Notes: a model not told the origin generated them from the sequence alone. A stretch of 64,000 bases of DNA from Bdellovibrionia bacterium (GCA_030427805.1 JAUICP010000005.1:372001-436000), one strand, 5' to 3'; counted from the stretch's first letter, positions 53,811-62,369 are shown. Numbers and translations are program-made.

Positions 53811-54049
53811 TTTGTGTTGTTTTCTTTGTTCTCTTGAATCTTCTGAAGGTATTTTTCTTGAGCAGCTTCTTTCATCTCTCGGATTTCTTTCTTTGTGACC
53901 TTCTGACCGTTCTTCTTTGTGTACGGAACTTCAAGTTCATGGAGTGCAAGATTTGCGTTTAAGAAATAAGTCTCACCGGACTCAGTTTTCAAAAGTAAGC
54001 TGTTTGATTTCTTGATGAATCTTACTGATTTAATGTTTTTGTTACTCAT
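53798..54049 (-). CDS. Unknown small basic protein
   Basis: About 83 residues from the ATG at 54049, where AAGGAG lies seven bases upstream; the frame is open for 39 more codons but passes through a strongly structured region. It resembles no family I know. Strand-rich first half (SVRFIKKSNSLLLKTESGETYFLNANLALHELEVPY), then a charged helix (KEIREMKEAAQEKYLQKIQENKENN). It follows the hairpin cluster and precedes the J-domain gene. Confidence 0.55.
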   Translation of the reverse strand: MSNKNIKSVRFIKKSNSLLLKTESGETYFLNANLALHELEVPYTKKNGQKVTKKEIREMKEAAQEKYLQKIQENKENNTKASA

Positions 54050-54084
54050 TTTTTTCTCCTTATTGGTTGTTAAGAGCCTTTTTT

Positions 54085-54214
54085 TTCTTGGCGGCTCACC
54101 CTGAGCCTCCCGCCAAGACAAAAAAGCAGGAGTCAGAAGACGCATTTGCGTCCACTTGCTCGTCAAGCGTATGCGGCAGTCTGCGTGACCGCAGTGCCTT
54201 TAGGCCGGAGGCAC
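54085..54214. other. GC-rich highly structured stretch in an AT-rich segment
   Basis: Hairpins in series: TCTTGGC-GGCTCA/TGAGCC-GCCAAGA (54086-54118, one bulge), GACGCA-TT-TGCGTC (54139-54152), CTGCG/CGCAG (54181-54194), GTGCCT/AGGCAC (54194-54214). It lies upstream of the 83-residue gene and could be a long leader, a structured RNA, or an origin-like element. No function is assigned. Confidence 0.5.
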
Positions 54215-54283
54215 GGAGACTGAGAGCAAGATCATGGATGCTGTGCGGATTAGACGACAGACAACAAACATAAGGAGATATAA

Positions 54284-54313
54284 ATGAATAAGTATCAAAA
54301 TATATTAAATTGA
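54284..54313 (+). CDS. Possible 9-codon leader peptide
   Basis: An excellent AAGGAG (54272-54277) stands 6 bases before an ATG whose frame reads MNKYQNILN and then stops. It lies upstream of the hairpin-masked gene at 54422. It may be a leader peptide for attenuation or only the stump of a lost gene. TTGAAA (54310) and TATACT (54331) with 15-base spacing may be a separate promoter. Confidence 0.35.
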   Translation: MNKYQNILN

Positions 54314-54375
54314 AAGTAAGTAAGAAACTCTATACTAATTTCTTTGCTCTAGTCCGAATATCTTTTTGTTCAACG

Positions 54376-54419
54376 CAAATTCTCCTTCAGGGCTGTGGGC
54401 CTTAAAAAAGGAGAATTTG
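54376..54419 (+). promoter_or_regulatory. 12-bp hairpin masking the ribosome binding site
   Basis: CAAATTCTCCTT (54376-54387) pairs perfectly with AAGGAGAATTTG (54408-54419). The second arm contains the AAGGAG ribosome binding site of the small membrane protein gene at 54422. In the folded RNA translation should be blocked. An opening signal, such as temperature, a leader peptide, a small RNA or a protein, can only be guessed. Confidence 0.7.
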
Positions 54420-54421
54420 GT

Positions 54422-54595
54422 ATGAACAAACAAAGTAACGAAATAAAAAAAGATGAAGTTGTCTTTGAAATTACATTCAAGATAACAAATAAAGATTATA
54501 AAATAAGCCTTGCTACTCGCAGAGCTTGGCTTGTAGGAGTTATCATTATTATTTTACGATTTATACTATCATTCACGGGTCATCAGAACCCGTGA
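54422..54595 (+). CDS. 57-residue single-pass membrane protein
   Basis: Start at ATG 54422, with AAGGAG upstream inside a perfect hairpin. Residues 1-35 are charged and strand-like (VVFEITFKITNKDYKISLATRRA), followed by one membrane segment (about 37-53, VGVIIIILRFILSF). Small toxins of type I systems have similar size and shape, but the longer soluble part differs. Unknown function. Its stop codon lies in the stem of the terminator. Confidence 0.6.
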   Translation: MNKQSNEIKKDEVVFEITFKITNKDYKISLATRRAWLVGVIIIILRFILSFTGHQNP

Positions 54596-54599
54596 TTTT
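54573..54599 (+). terminator. Terminator overlapping the stop of the small membrane protein
   Basis: TCACGGGT (54573-54580) pairs with ACCCGTGA (54588-54595), followed by TTTTA. The TGA stop is the end of the stem. It also covers the convergent end of the FG-GAP gene. Confidence 0.75.
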
Positions 54600-57066
54600 A
54601 GTTGGCAGCAAGTCTCGGCTGAAAACCTTCTTTTATTAAATAATGACCTTCTTTGAGAGGGCCAAAATCTTGAAGTTTACCAGATGGCCAACGTATATGT
54701 ACGGACTTTGCTTTTGTATCTGCGCCAAGTCCAAAATGAAGGAGCATCTGTGATTGAGCAGCTCCATTGTTAGCCACAAGTTGCCTTTTAATAACTTTTC
54801 CAGATTGAGTCGTGACTGATACCGTGGAGCCGATGGCATTCCTATTACTATCGTTCCCCTCAAGAGAGATTGTTATGCTGTGATTTTTTTCGTTAAAATG
54901 ATTTTCAAAATACTGAATAGTTGGGTAGGTATACTTTAATGACCCTGGATCGCCATTTCTCAAAAAAAGATCAATCTTCCCATCTTTGTTTGGATCGCCT
55001 GTTGCGATTACATAACCATCGTATATAGAGTCAACACCTTCTAAATATCCAACTTCAACAAAATCATTGTTCCCCAAATTTAGAAAAAGGCGATTTCTCT
55101 GATACCCCGCCATAGATGGTGCAGTTTTAAATTTTCCGTCTCTTAGAATACTAACGAAAGACCAATCCCTCTGCCTATAAGTTCGATATGGCTCTAATAC
55201 ATCATTATATGTTTTCTTCGCAGCAACAGCACGAGTAAATAGGCTGGATAAATCGTATTTTTTATCTTTGTTTTCACCACTCCATAAACCCGTTGCTACA
55301 TATATATCCAAAAGACCATCATTGTTGTAATCCAAGAATTCAATACCAGCAGCTCCTTCTCCAACAAACGAAGCATTAGTTGAACTTGTAATATCGGAAA
55401 AACTAATTTTCTTTTTTTCTCCAGATTGATGGCCGGAGAAAATTTTGATTCCAGGGTCACTAGGAAAATCAAAATACCAATTTGCATTACATGAGCTATT
55501 AAATCTCTGTCTAGCATAAAAGTTTACATTGGTAATTGCAATGTCATTAACTCCATCATTATTCAAATCTCCAATGGCAACGCCCATCCCATAGCCCTTG
55601 TTTTTAAAATCTACCAAATCATTAACTGGGGTAAATCCTTTGCCAGATTGGTTTTCATATAATGGGCTTAGGTTAGAACGATCATCAACAACAAGAAGGT
55701 CCATATCTCCATCAAAATCGTAGTCTGTAGCAATAGAACTATGGGGAAAGACACTTGTGTATTTGCTCAGCCCCTTTTTACCCCAAGCAGCTTTAGTTGC
55801 GTCAACAAAAGCCCTGTCTTTGCTTTTGTTGGCAAGATTTCTGAAAAACCCTTGTGGGTATTCAAACTTTTTATCAGTCGCAGAATCTAAAACGGTAAAG
55901 TCTCTTTTACCAGGAAATCCAACGTAAAGATCAAGAAATCCATCTCGATCAAAGTCAGCTACAGTTGCCGGCATAGGTAAATTGTAATTTAATTTTCCTT
56001 TAACAAAGTTTTTAACTGGAGTAAACTTCCCATTATTATTAATCAGATAAGCCAAATCTGAATCATCTTTGTCATATTCAAATAGAGTCATGATTGCATC
56101 CGAATCACCATCATTATCAAAATCCGCAAAAATTGCAGTCTTGACCGCAGACAAAGAGCTTAATATAGACTCGTTGACAATATTCCAAGTTCCATCTTTT
56201 GCGCCATATAAAAGTTGAGATAGTTTAGCTGATCCAGAATAAATATCCAAAAAACCATCTCCATTTATGTCATTAACAGATATGGCATAGCCACCTCTTC
56301 GGATTGCTTCTGAACGTTCATGAATAGATACCTTGTTTAATGAAGATTGAGATGTTCTTTCTATAAAAGCGGGCTCTCTATTAGCAACAACTCTTTCTCC
56401 CGAAAGAACCTTATTTCCTTCAATAATCCATTTGTTATTTTTGAAAGAAACTTGAACAGCCATTGTTCCTCGATCATTCAAGCGATAACCTTCCTTATTA
56501 AAACCACGAATATCATATCTGATTTCTATTTGAGCTGAGTTAAAGTTCAGGTTTTTGGAAGACCGTTCTTTTTCAGAAATAAGATATTTCATGCCTATAA
56601 TTTCAGCCGATGAAATTTTTGAATAAGACTTTAAAAAGCTTCCATCCCATCTTGTTACGGAGTTATTTTTATCAGAAAGTTCATAGATTGATATGTCAGA
56701 ATAGGTTTTCTTTGAGGCTAGACTTTTGTCTGCTGGGTATTGAAACTGTCCTTTTTCCGCCAAAAGCTCATTAAAAGAGCTGGCACTTCCATTTTCCCAG
56801 GACTCTTGCCAAGCTTTCAATAAGGTCTGTTCAATGCCCAAATATTGAACCTCATCTTGAAGACATTTATCAAGCTGCTTATCACGTTGCCAATCATCAA
56901 CATCTTTTGAGCCAATTTCGGTAGCTGGATTTAGGTCTTTTTCTAATTGTTCTAGTCTTTTTTCAGGAGGGACCTTGGAGAGCCTTTTTTGATACTCTAC
57001 AGTACCGTCGGCAAAAACATGCATTGGCACCAAAAGAAGTAATATCCAAAAAAAACGCCATTCCAT
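54598..57066 (-). CDS. Exported FG-GAP/VCBS repeat protein with UnbV_ASPIC domain
   Basis: An 822-residue protein with a signal peptide (to VFAD, about residue 20). Residues 25-240 form an unassigned N-terminal domain. At least seven calcium-binding-like D-x-[DN]-x-D-G-x2-D loops of FG-GAP/VCBS repeats follow: the first at about 266 (DINGDGFLD), the second about 315 (DFDNDGDSD), the last DPNKDGKID. The C-terminal domain (about 735-815) is UnbV_ASPIC, with NRNAIGSTVSVTTQSGKVI and SVHIRWPSGKLQDF. This architecture matches CRTAC1-like proteins and proteins of enediyne clusters (UnbV). AGGAG precedes the ATG. It diverges from the oxygenase cluster. Confidence 0.85.
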   Translation of the reverse strand: MEWRFFWILLLLVPMHVFADGTVEYQKRLSKVPPEKRLEQLEKDLNPATEIGSKDVDDWQRDKQLDKCLQDEVQYLGIEQTLLKAWQESWENGSASSFNELLAEKGQFQYPADKSLASKKTYSDISIYELSDKNNSVTRWDGSFLKSYSKISSAEIIGMKYLISEKERSSKNLNFNSAQIEIRYDIRGFNKEGYRLNDRGTMAVQVSFKNNKWIIEGNKVLSGERVVANREPAFIERTSQSSLNKVSIHERSEAIRRGGYAISVNDINGDGFLDIYSGSAKLSQLLYGAKDGTWNIVNESILSSLSAVKTAIFADFDNDGDSDAIMTLFEYDKDDSDLAYLINNNGKFTPVKNFVKGKLNYNLPMPATVADFDRDGFLDLYVGFPGKRDFTVLDSATDKKFEYPQGFFRNLANKSKDRAFVDATKAAWGKKGLSKYTSVFPHSSIATDYDFDGDMDLLVVDDRSNLSPLYENQSGKGFTPVNDLVDFKNKGYGMGVAIGDLNNDGVNDIAITNVNFYARQRFNSSCNANWYFDFPSDPGIKIFSGHQSGEKKKISFSDITSSTNASFVGEGAAGIEFLDYNNDGLLDIYVATGLWSGENKDKKYDLSSLFTRAVAAKKTYNDVLEPYRTYRQRDWSFVSILRDGKFKTAPSMAGYQRNRLFLNLGNNDFVEVGYLEGVDSIYDGYVIATGDPNKDGKIDLFLRNGDPGSLKYTYPTIQYFENHFNEKNHSITISLEGNDSNRNAIGSTVSVTTQSGKVIKRQLVANNGAAQSQMLLHFGLGADTKAKSVHIRWPSGKLQDFGPLKEGHYLIKEGFQPRLAAN

Positions 57067-57285
57067 CTTAAATTCTCCTCTTTGTCTAGGGATAAGTATA
57101 TGCTAACATTTTATATGTATTATGACGCGGATCAACTGATAAGTTTAGTGGACTAAAGTGTGCCAACCTGAGTCAGTAAGAGCAATTTTGCTTTATTGGC
57201 TGTTAGTATATCCTTAAACACAGGCTGAAGACCGGAAACTAGATTTTCCCTTGGACGAAAGAAGAGGGACGGTCAGGGGGAAAAG
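57067..57285. promoter_or_regulatory. Divergent promoter region with palindrome
   Basis: No gene. The palindrome TTTAGT-GG-ACTAAA... (arms 57144-57149 and 57152-57157) lies midway between the FG-GAP gene and the oxygenase cluster and could be an operator for both. -35/-10 boxes could not be fixed. Confidence 0.4.
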
Positions 57286-57831
57286 ATGAATAACAAAAGA
57301 AGGGGCTTTTTAATCTATGGTAGTTTTTTTAGTCTTTCTGGTCTACTTCCTTCAAGTATTTCTAGTCGCTTAGGATTGGACTCAAAAGACTCTTGCTTCT
57401 TAGCAGTGTTTGAAACTTTTTTCCCAAAGTCGCTGTCTCAATCTGAATACGACATTCTCAAGAAAAGCTATATGGATACTGACTCCCTGAATGAAGTTTA
57501 TCTCAAAATGAAACAGAATGGTAAAATTCTCAATAGTGAGAGCTTTTATTCTAATAAAGGAAATAAGTGGGCAGTAGTCTTCGATAGCAAAGCATCCTAT
57601 TATAGATGGTGCTATGATGTTGTTGGCTCAAGGTATTTCGATGAACTCAAACTTTTAACCGCTGGTTTTACTGTTGAAAATTATGGTTATAGAATCCCAT
57701 CTAAATTCTCTAAATTAAACATTAAACAACTACTCTCTGAGGTTGATCGTAATAATTTAGAGAGAGAGGATTTGCACAAAACAAAGGCGATAAGTGACTT
57801 AAATGCTTTCCAACGGACAACTATATCTTAA
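57286..57831 (+). CDS. Unknown exported protein with twin-arginine-like signal
   Basis: A 181-residue protein. The N-terminus KRRGFL followed by a hydrophobic stretch (SFFSLSGLLPSSI) resembles a twin-arginine signal peptide. The mature part has no motif I recognise; YRWCYDVVGSRYFDELK is a notable stretch. Small Tat-dependent subunits (such as gluconate dehydrogenase subunit 3) share this shape (weak). GGGGGAAAAG precedes the ATG. The next gene overlaps it by 29 bases. Confidence 0.6.
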   Translation: MNNKRRGFLIYGSFFSLSGLLPSSISSRLGLDSKDSCFLAVFETFFPKSLSQSEYDILKKSYMDTDSLNEVYLKMKQNGKILNSESFYSNKGNKWAVVFDSKASYYRWCYDVVGSRYFDELKLLTAGFTVENYGYRIPSKFSKLNIKQLLSEVDRNNLEREDLHKTKAISDLNAFQRTTIS

Positions 57832-58489
57832 ATTAAATCTACACCCGACATTTTTGGCTGAATTACAATCAGAATTATATCGTTTATTCGATGGAATTAT
57901 TTTAAAAAATATCAATGCTCAAAAGATTGATGAAATAGGGTTCCTCGTACCTATTCAGTCAATACTTTCAAAGGAATACCCCACAATATATTTTTTACTA
58001 AATCAAAAAAATCTGAGAAGTGTTATGAATGAAAATTTCTTTAGATTTTTATTTACTGATCCGAATCAGTTTGACCCCGATACTCCAAGCAAAAAGCTAG
58101 ACAGGTACTATCCACATATCGACAAAAATGGACCTTCTAAAATACCAGCAGGTAGTCTAAATATTCCTGTTATAAATTGTGATGAAAATACGATTCTGAA
58201 TTGGCACGAACTTAACGAAAGTGAACTTAAAAAAGTTGTACATTTCGACTGGGTTGATATTCTTTATGAGACTTCGGAAAAATCAGTCGTAGATTCACTT
58301 TCCATGAATATGGATTCTGCGTACTTAATACGAACAGATAAGTTTCATTCAGTCGTAAATCAGAGTCGAAAGAAAAGAGTTATTTTTGGATGGCATATTA
58401 GGCCCAATATTACATGGTTAAAAGTCAAAGACCTTTTGTTGAAAAAAGATTTATTTCAGAACTATGAATTTGATAATACTATACCATGA
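57803..58489 (+). CDS. 2-oxoglutarate/Fe(II) oxygenase-like protein A
   Basis: A 228-residue protein with the metal facial triad of the double-stranded beta-helix fold: H-x-D at His105 and Asp107 (PHIDKNGP), His182 (DKFHSVVN) and Arg192 as candidate 2-oxoglutarate ligand. SLNIPVINCDENTILNW between them looks like core strands. It might hydroxylate a small molecule, lipid or protein side chain. It overlaps the genes on both sides (29 and 26 bases), so translation is coupled. Confidence 0.62.
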   Translation: MLSNGQLYLKLNLHPTFLAELQSELYRLFDGIILKNINAQKIDEIGFLVPIQSILSKEYPTIYFLLNQKNLRSVMNENFFRFLFTDPNQFDPDTPSKKLDRYYPHIDKNGPSKIPAGSLNIPVINCDENTILNWHELNESELKKVVHFDWVDILYETSEKSVVDSLSMNMDSAYLIRTDKFHSVVNQSRKKRVIFGWHIRPNITWLKVKDLLLKKDLFQNYEFDNTIP

Positions 58490-59570
58490 CCCTTATTACG
58501 ATTTACACGGAACACTGAGCCTTAGTTATATTAATGAGTTGGCAGACCTTTCCAATACAAAAGCCTGTTGTTTTTTTGATAAACGAAGTGAAGAAAAATT
58601 AAAGTTCTTAGAAAAACAATATCATAAAAATATTAACTTTATAGATGTGAGCAATTACACAGATGACATCTATTCAATTATGTATGATGAGTTTAATCCA
58701 CATATCGAGAAACTTTGCGAAAAGCTTTGTTTAAAATTTAAACCAAAAAAAATTTTATTTTTTAACGAATTCTATTTCTTAAAATATTTTAGAAAAATTG
58801 ATGCATCTAAAATATATTTTGTTAGATCTCTTTCTAAACCTCTCCTTCAAGCTCTCAAAAAAACCGCGACTGACTCTTTGCAAAGTGAGAGCTCTATAAG
58901 AATTGAAGAAAAACGAGGCCGAGCTGAAATATTGGCTATGAGCTATGCAGATTTATTTGTTGTTGATAGCAACTGTTCTCAAAAAGCACTTAAGGGTTAT
59001 TATAATGAGACCTCAATTTTGATAACTGGATTTATCAATAAGCAGAAGTATGCAGAAGTTCGGCCTCCTAATTTCGATTTACTAAGCGCCTATTTTTTGG
59101 GCAGAATTGACTGGCAAAAGGGACTGCACCGACTAAAGAACCCTATATCCTCTTCTCTGGAAATTATAGGCGATCAGATACTAACAAAGGGTGGAGTTGA
59201 TGGGCTTGATAACGCACGCTACCATAGTTGGATGAAATTTGAAGACTATAAACAATTGATCTCCCCCATTCCTTTTGCACTGTTTCCACATATTTGGGAG
59301 TCAAATGGTCTAACCGTACAAGAAGCCCTTACAATGGGAAAAATAGTAGTGGTGCAGGTGGGATCTGGAGGCTGTGAAGAATATATTAAGCATGGGATAA
59401 ATGGATTTTTATTTGATTTCGGATTGCATGAGGATTGGGAGTTTTTTATAAAAAATATTAAAAATTCTTATGATTTAGAGTATGTTTCAAAAGCTGCAAG
59501 ACACACAATCCCTGGGAATGGTTATGAAAAGAGTATTCAAATTTTGGCAGAAATTATTAGGGGCACCTAA
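58464..59570 (+). CDS. Glycosyltransferase, family 4 type
   Basis: A 368-residue GT-B glycosyltransferase. The C-terminal half has LGRIDWQKGLHRL, then LFPHIWESNGLTVQEAL with the E-x7-E motif (Glu in ESNG and in VQEA), and GGCEEYIKHGINGFLF. The N-terminal acceptor domain is divergent, with no signal peptide. Donor and acceptor are unknown. It sits between an oxygenase and a desaturase-like gene, overlapping each. Confidence 0.82.
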   Translation: MNLIILYHDPYYDLHGTLSLSYINELADLSNTKACCFFDKRSEEKLKFLEKQYHKNINFIDVSNYTDDIYSIMYDEFNPHIEKLCEKLCLKFKPKKILFFNEFYFLKYFRKIDASKIYFVRSLSKPLLQALKKTATDSLQSESSIRIEEKRGRAEILAMSYADLFVVDSNCSQKALKGYYNETSILITGFINKQKYAEVRPPNFDLLSAYFLGRIDWQKGLHRLKNPISSSLEIIGDQILTKGGVDGLDNARYHSWMKFEDYKQLISPIPFALFPHIWESNGLTVQEALTMGKIVVVQVGSGGCEEYIKHGINGFLFDFGLHEDWEFFIKNIKNSYDLEYVSKAARHTIPGNGYEKSIQILAEIIRGT

Positions 59571-60330
59571 AGAAAAAGAAATAAGGATAATTCAATTTGT
59601 AGCTCACCTGTTGCTGGTTTATTCAGTTATCAGATTTCCAATTCTTACATTTTACGGTTTTTTATGGGGATGGCTTATAAGTGGCTTAGGAGGAGTTCTA
59701 ATTGGGCACAGATATGCAGCCCATAAACAATTTGAATTTCCTAATAATTTTATAAAATATTTTTTCTACACATTGTACAATTTAAACACCATAGGTAGTG
59801 CCGTAAACTATGCAAATATCCATTGGCTTCATCACCAATACAGTGATGATTTAGAAAAAGACCCAACTACATGGAAAAGAACTGGAATTATAGCGACACA
59901 TTTTACTTTTTATGGCTTTAATTTTTCAGGAAAGTTTAAAATAAGACGCTACAAAACACTGATGAAAGACTCTGCTAACCGTTTTTTTCATAATTATTAC
60001 TTCGCTCCTCATTTGGTTTTTGGAATAATCTTATTATTTTTCGGCTACCAATATTTTTTGGCCTTTTTAGTGGTTCCTGCTGTTATCTGCTTTCACATTG
60101 CTCAATTTCAAGTGGGTATTTTACACGTTAATTTACCTGGTGCTTTTAGAAAATATAAACACATGGAGGCATACAATATTCCCTGGCTCAAACCTTTACT
60201 TTTTGGTGAGGAGCTTCACAACAACCATCATGCCAATCCTAATGATGTGAACAGAGGTGAAGGAGATGGAATTGCACAGTTCGATCCACTATATAGACTT
60301 GTTATCAAACCCTTCTTTCGAGTTAATTGA
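59524..60330 (+). CDS. Fatty acid desaturase-like membrane enzyme
   Basis: About 268 residues from the ATG at 59524; starts at 59518 or 59482 are possible. It has the three His boxes of acyl-CoA/acyl-lipid delta-9-type desaturases: HRYAAH, HWLHHQ and ELHNNHH, which bind a di-iron centre. About four membrane segments (LLLVYSVIRFPILTFYGFLWGW, FFYTLYNLN, HLVFGIILLFFGYQYFL). It would desaturate or hydroxylate an acyl chain. It overlaps the glycosyltransferase gene by about 47 bases and the next gene. Confidence 0.82.
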   Translation: MKRVFKFWQKLLGAPKEKEIRIIQFVAHLLLVYSVIRFPILTFYGFLWGWLISGLGGVLIGHRYAAHKQFEFPNNFIKYFFYTLYNLNTIGSAVNYANIHWLHHQYSDDLEKDPTTWKRTGIIATHFTFYGFNFSGKFKIRRYKTLMKDSANRFFHNYYFAPHLVFGIILLFFGYQYFLAFLVVPAVICFHIAQFQVGILHVNLPGAFRKYKHMEAYNIPWLKPLLFGEELHNNHHANPNDVNRGEGDGIAQFDPLYRLVIKPFFRVN

Positions 60331-60868
60331 ACATTTTTCTTTAGAAGTTAATAAAGAAAGTGACCTTGTCGAGGATGACAAAGGTAGGTGGGATATTGAT
60401 CGAATGAAAAGATATAAATTTGACGAATATCTGTATACAACGATTGATGGTAAAATTGTAAATATGACTTTCAATAAATGGTATGGGAATTTTTTAAGGG
60501 TGGGAATTAACTCCTACACTCTATCTGAATACAGAGGACAAGTATTTCGTCCACTATGGAAAAAAGGGGGGTATATGGATTTAACCCATAAAAAGCACGA
60601 ATCGAATGCAGATGGGTACTTTTGCACCTTCTACCCCAAAAATTCCAAAATAAAAAGCGTCATAAAGATGCTTCAAAAAAAAACTCCGAACCGAAGCTTT
60701 ACTTTTGGAGGAACTTCATCTGGATGGCTGAGTAAATTTCATATACATGGTGACACTCCTATCACTTTTAGGTTTGTTCCTCAGTATATCAGCTATGCCA
60801 ACAACAAAGGAAGTGAAACTGAAAATTACACGGCCTTGATAGCAATATTAGAAAATGACAAAGTTTGA
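60272..60868 (+). CDS. Unknown protein of the oxygenase cluster
   Basis: About 198 residues, not recognised. I start at TTG 60272 because AAGGAG lies six bases before it; GTG at 60257 and ATG at 60266 are alternatives. Sequence such as FNKWYGNFLRVGINSYTLSEYRGQVFRPLWKK and NRSFTFGGTSSGWLSKFHIHGDT is soluble, with no membrane segment. It overlaps the desaturase gene by 59 bases and the next oxygenase-like gene by 14. Confidence 0.5.
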   Translation: MHSSIHYIDLLSNPSFELIEHFSLEVNKESDLVEDDKGRWDIDRMKRYKFDEYLYTTIDGKIVNMTFNKWYGNFLRVGINSYTLSEYRGQVFRPLWKKGGYMDLTHKKHESNADGYFCTFYPKNSKIKSVIKMLQKKTPNRSFTFGGTSSGWLSKFHIHGDTPITFRFVPQYISYANNKGSETENYTALIAILENDKV

Positions 60869-61523
60869 AAAATTACTTTACCTCCCATTAGAGCTTTCTC
60901 TTCCCTCTGATATCAATGTTGGACACTTAGATGGCATAGACTACTCAGATATGTATTGTGACGAATACCGGAACTGCTATCATATAAATCTTTTCACATC
61001 TAGGATGGAACCCACCAAATTCATGAACTTATTTCCTCAACTGTCGAAATGGCTTCATCAGGTGGTATTCCCAATTTTCCTTGGACGAGTTATGATTATA
61101 GTTACTCCTCCATATCAAAAAAATAATCTTCACATTGATTGTTCGCCAGATAAGTTTAATACACTTCAACACAAGTTTCGTTTTGTTATCCAAGGGCAGG
61201 TTGATAGTCTTTGTTTTTCATTCAGAAATAAAACGACTGTAAGCCCAAACAATATCAATATGCCATTTATTATGGATGGAAAGTGGCCTCACTATATGGT
61301 TAATTCCTGCCCTTATAGAAAATACACCCTTGCTATTGGTTGGCCGTGGGAACCCGACTTACAAAATGAGTCATACATAAATCTTTTGGAGAAAAGTTTT
61401 AAAATTCATGAGGAAAATGGATTGTTCATTCGTGAAAACGATGAATTGCCAGACAATTGGCAAACCCTTTTTGAAAAAAAATATCTTGGAGGAAAAGTTC
61501 CTAGCTGGCACAAGGATATCTAA
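60855..61523 (+). CDS. 2-oxoglutarate/Fe(II) oxygenase-like protein B
   Basis: A 222-residue protein. A possible metal triad is His93-x-Asp95 (NLHIDCSP), His146 (KWPHYMVNS) and Arg155 (YRKYTLAIGWPW) as oxoglutarate ligand. The stretch between them (FRFVIQGQVDSLCFSF) is strand-rich, fitting a double-stranded beta helix. It resembles the other two candidates in spacing only, not in overall sequence. Overlaps the previous gene. Confidence 0.55.
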   Translation: MTKFEKLLYLPLELSLPSDINVGHLDGIDYSDMYCDEYRNCYHINLFTSRMEPTKFMNLFPQLSKWLHQVVFPIFLGRVMIIVTPPYQKNNLHIDCSPDKFNTLQHKFRFVIQGQVDSLCFSFRNKTTVSPNNINMPFIMDGKWPHYMVNSCPYRKYTLAIGWPWEPDLQNESYINLLEKSFKIHEENGLFIRENDELPDNWQTLFEKKYLGGKVPSWHKDI

Positions 61524-61544
61524 TTTTAAAAAAAACCTCACAGT

Positions 61545-62369
61545 TTAATGTAATTGTTCATAACTTTGAAAATCAAAGTTTCTTGCGGGCTGGTCTTTTG
61601 AATATTCACTCATTTCGCTCAAAGACTTCACATAGTTGATTTCAGGATTGTAATTTAAAACATCGTTGAGATCAGTAAAAACTAAAAATTCACCTTTGGC
61701 TGCTATCATTGAGTCAATAAGAGATAAGGGGATTTTTAACTCTAAAAAAAGACGAACTCTTTTCATCATAAAAACATCATTTTCATATATTGCGTTTTGT
61801 ATTGTCTCCTTTGCGGCATCTAAATTTCTTACCAAATATGGATCAGTTATATGAAATTTTCCTGTATGCAAACCAAGCTGCCCGTCTAAAATCATATTTT
61901 TCCCACTAAAAAAAATAGGAGTGCAAGCCGAGAGGCACATTCTTCTTACAGGAACCCAAGTGTCAAGACCTCTTTCTTTTACATAACTGGCAATCTTGTA
62001 GGCTTCTTCTTCGGAACCTCCTTGCGAACTAAGAACTAGTGTCTCGACATCTTGATGTTTTGAGAGTAAATCAATAAGTACTTCGCTCGAACCTGGGCTT
62101 AGAGGTCCTTTAAAAGCTATGGTCTTTTTATTATTAACCTTTAGTATTCCAACTTCATATGCCCCAAGGCTAATCCTAGCAAGATTGTCATAATATTCTT
62201 TGTCAACATCAGAGCAATCTCCATTTAATACATGAGTGGGTGTACACAAATAGACACCTGTTATTGAATTTGGGGAGTATTCATACATATCAGGAGTTAT
62301 CTTTATATCCTGAGCAATTGCATATGATGACATTAATGCTAAAGCAGATAATACAAAAAATGATCTCAT
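61545..62369 (-). CDS. Periplasmic ClpP/crotonase-fold protein (COG3904-like)
   Basis: About 274 residues from ATG 62369, with AAAGGAG upstream; 17 more codons are open but without signal-peptide logic. A signal peptide (to YAIAQD) is followed by a ClpP-like core: LVLSSQGGSEEEAYKIA, then CLSACTPIFFSG, with Ser in the nucleophile position, and LGLHTGKF, giving the His. This pattern matches predicted periplasmic proteins of the COG3904 type. It lies antisense within the oxygenase cluster, convergent with protein B and divergent from the next gene. Confidence 0.7.
   Translation of the reverse strand: MRSFFVLSALALMSSYAIAQDIKITPDMYEYSPNSITGVYLCTPTHVLNGDCSDVDKEYYDNLARISLGAYEVGILKVNNKKTIAFKGPLSPGSSEVLIDLLSKHQDVETLVLSSQGGSEEEAYKIASYVKERGLDTWVPVRRMCLSACTPIFFSGKNMILDGQLGLHTGKFHITDPYLVRNLDAAKETIQNAIYENDVFMMKRVRLFLELKIPLSLIDSMIAAKGEFLVFTDLNDVLNYNPEINYVKSLSEMSEYSKDQPARNFDFQSYEQLH

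Noticed and set aside
54050-54166. N-terminal extension of the 83-residue protein
   Set aside because: Extension runs through strong hairpins and lacks a ribosome binding site, while the ATG at 54049 has AAGGAG.
54067-54273. 68-codon ORF in the GC-rich hairpin stretch
   Set aside because: Composition typical of translated structured DNA and no ribosome binding site; hairpins explain it better.
54422-54595. Type I toxin assignment for the 57-residue membrane protein
   Set aside because: Size and anchor fit, but no antisense RNA promoter was seen and the N-terminal soluble half is longer than usual.
60270-60300. Possible attR copy of the tRNA-Ala 3' end (TTCGATCCA)
   Set aside because: Only a nine-base word matches partly, and it lies in a coding region; no extended identity.
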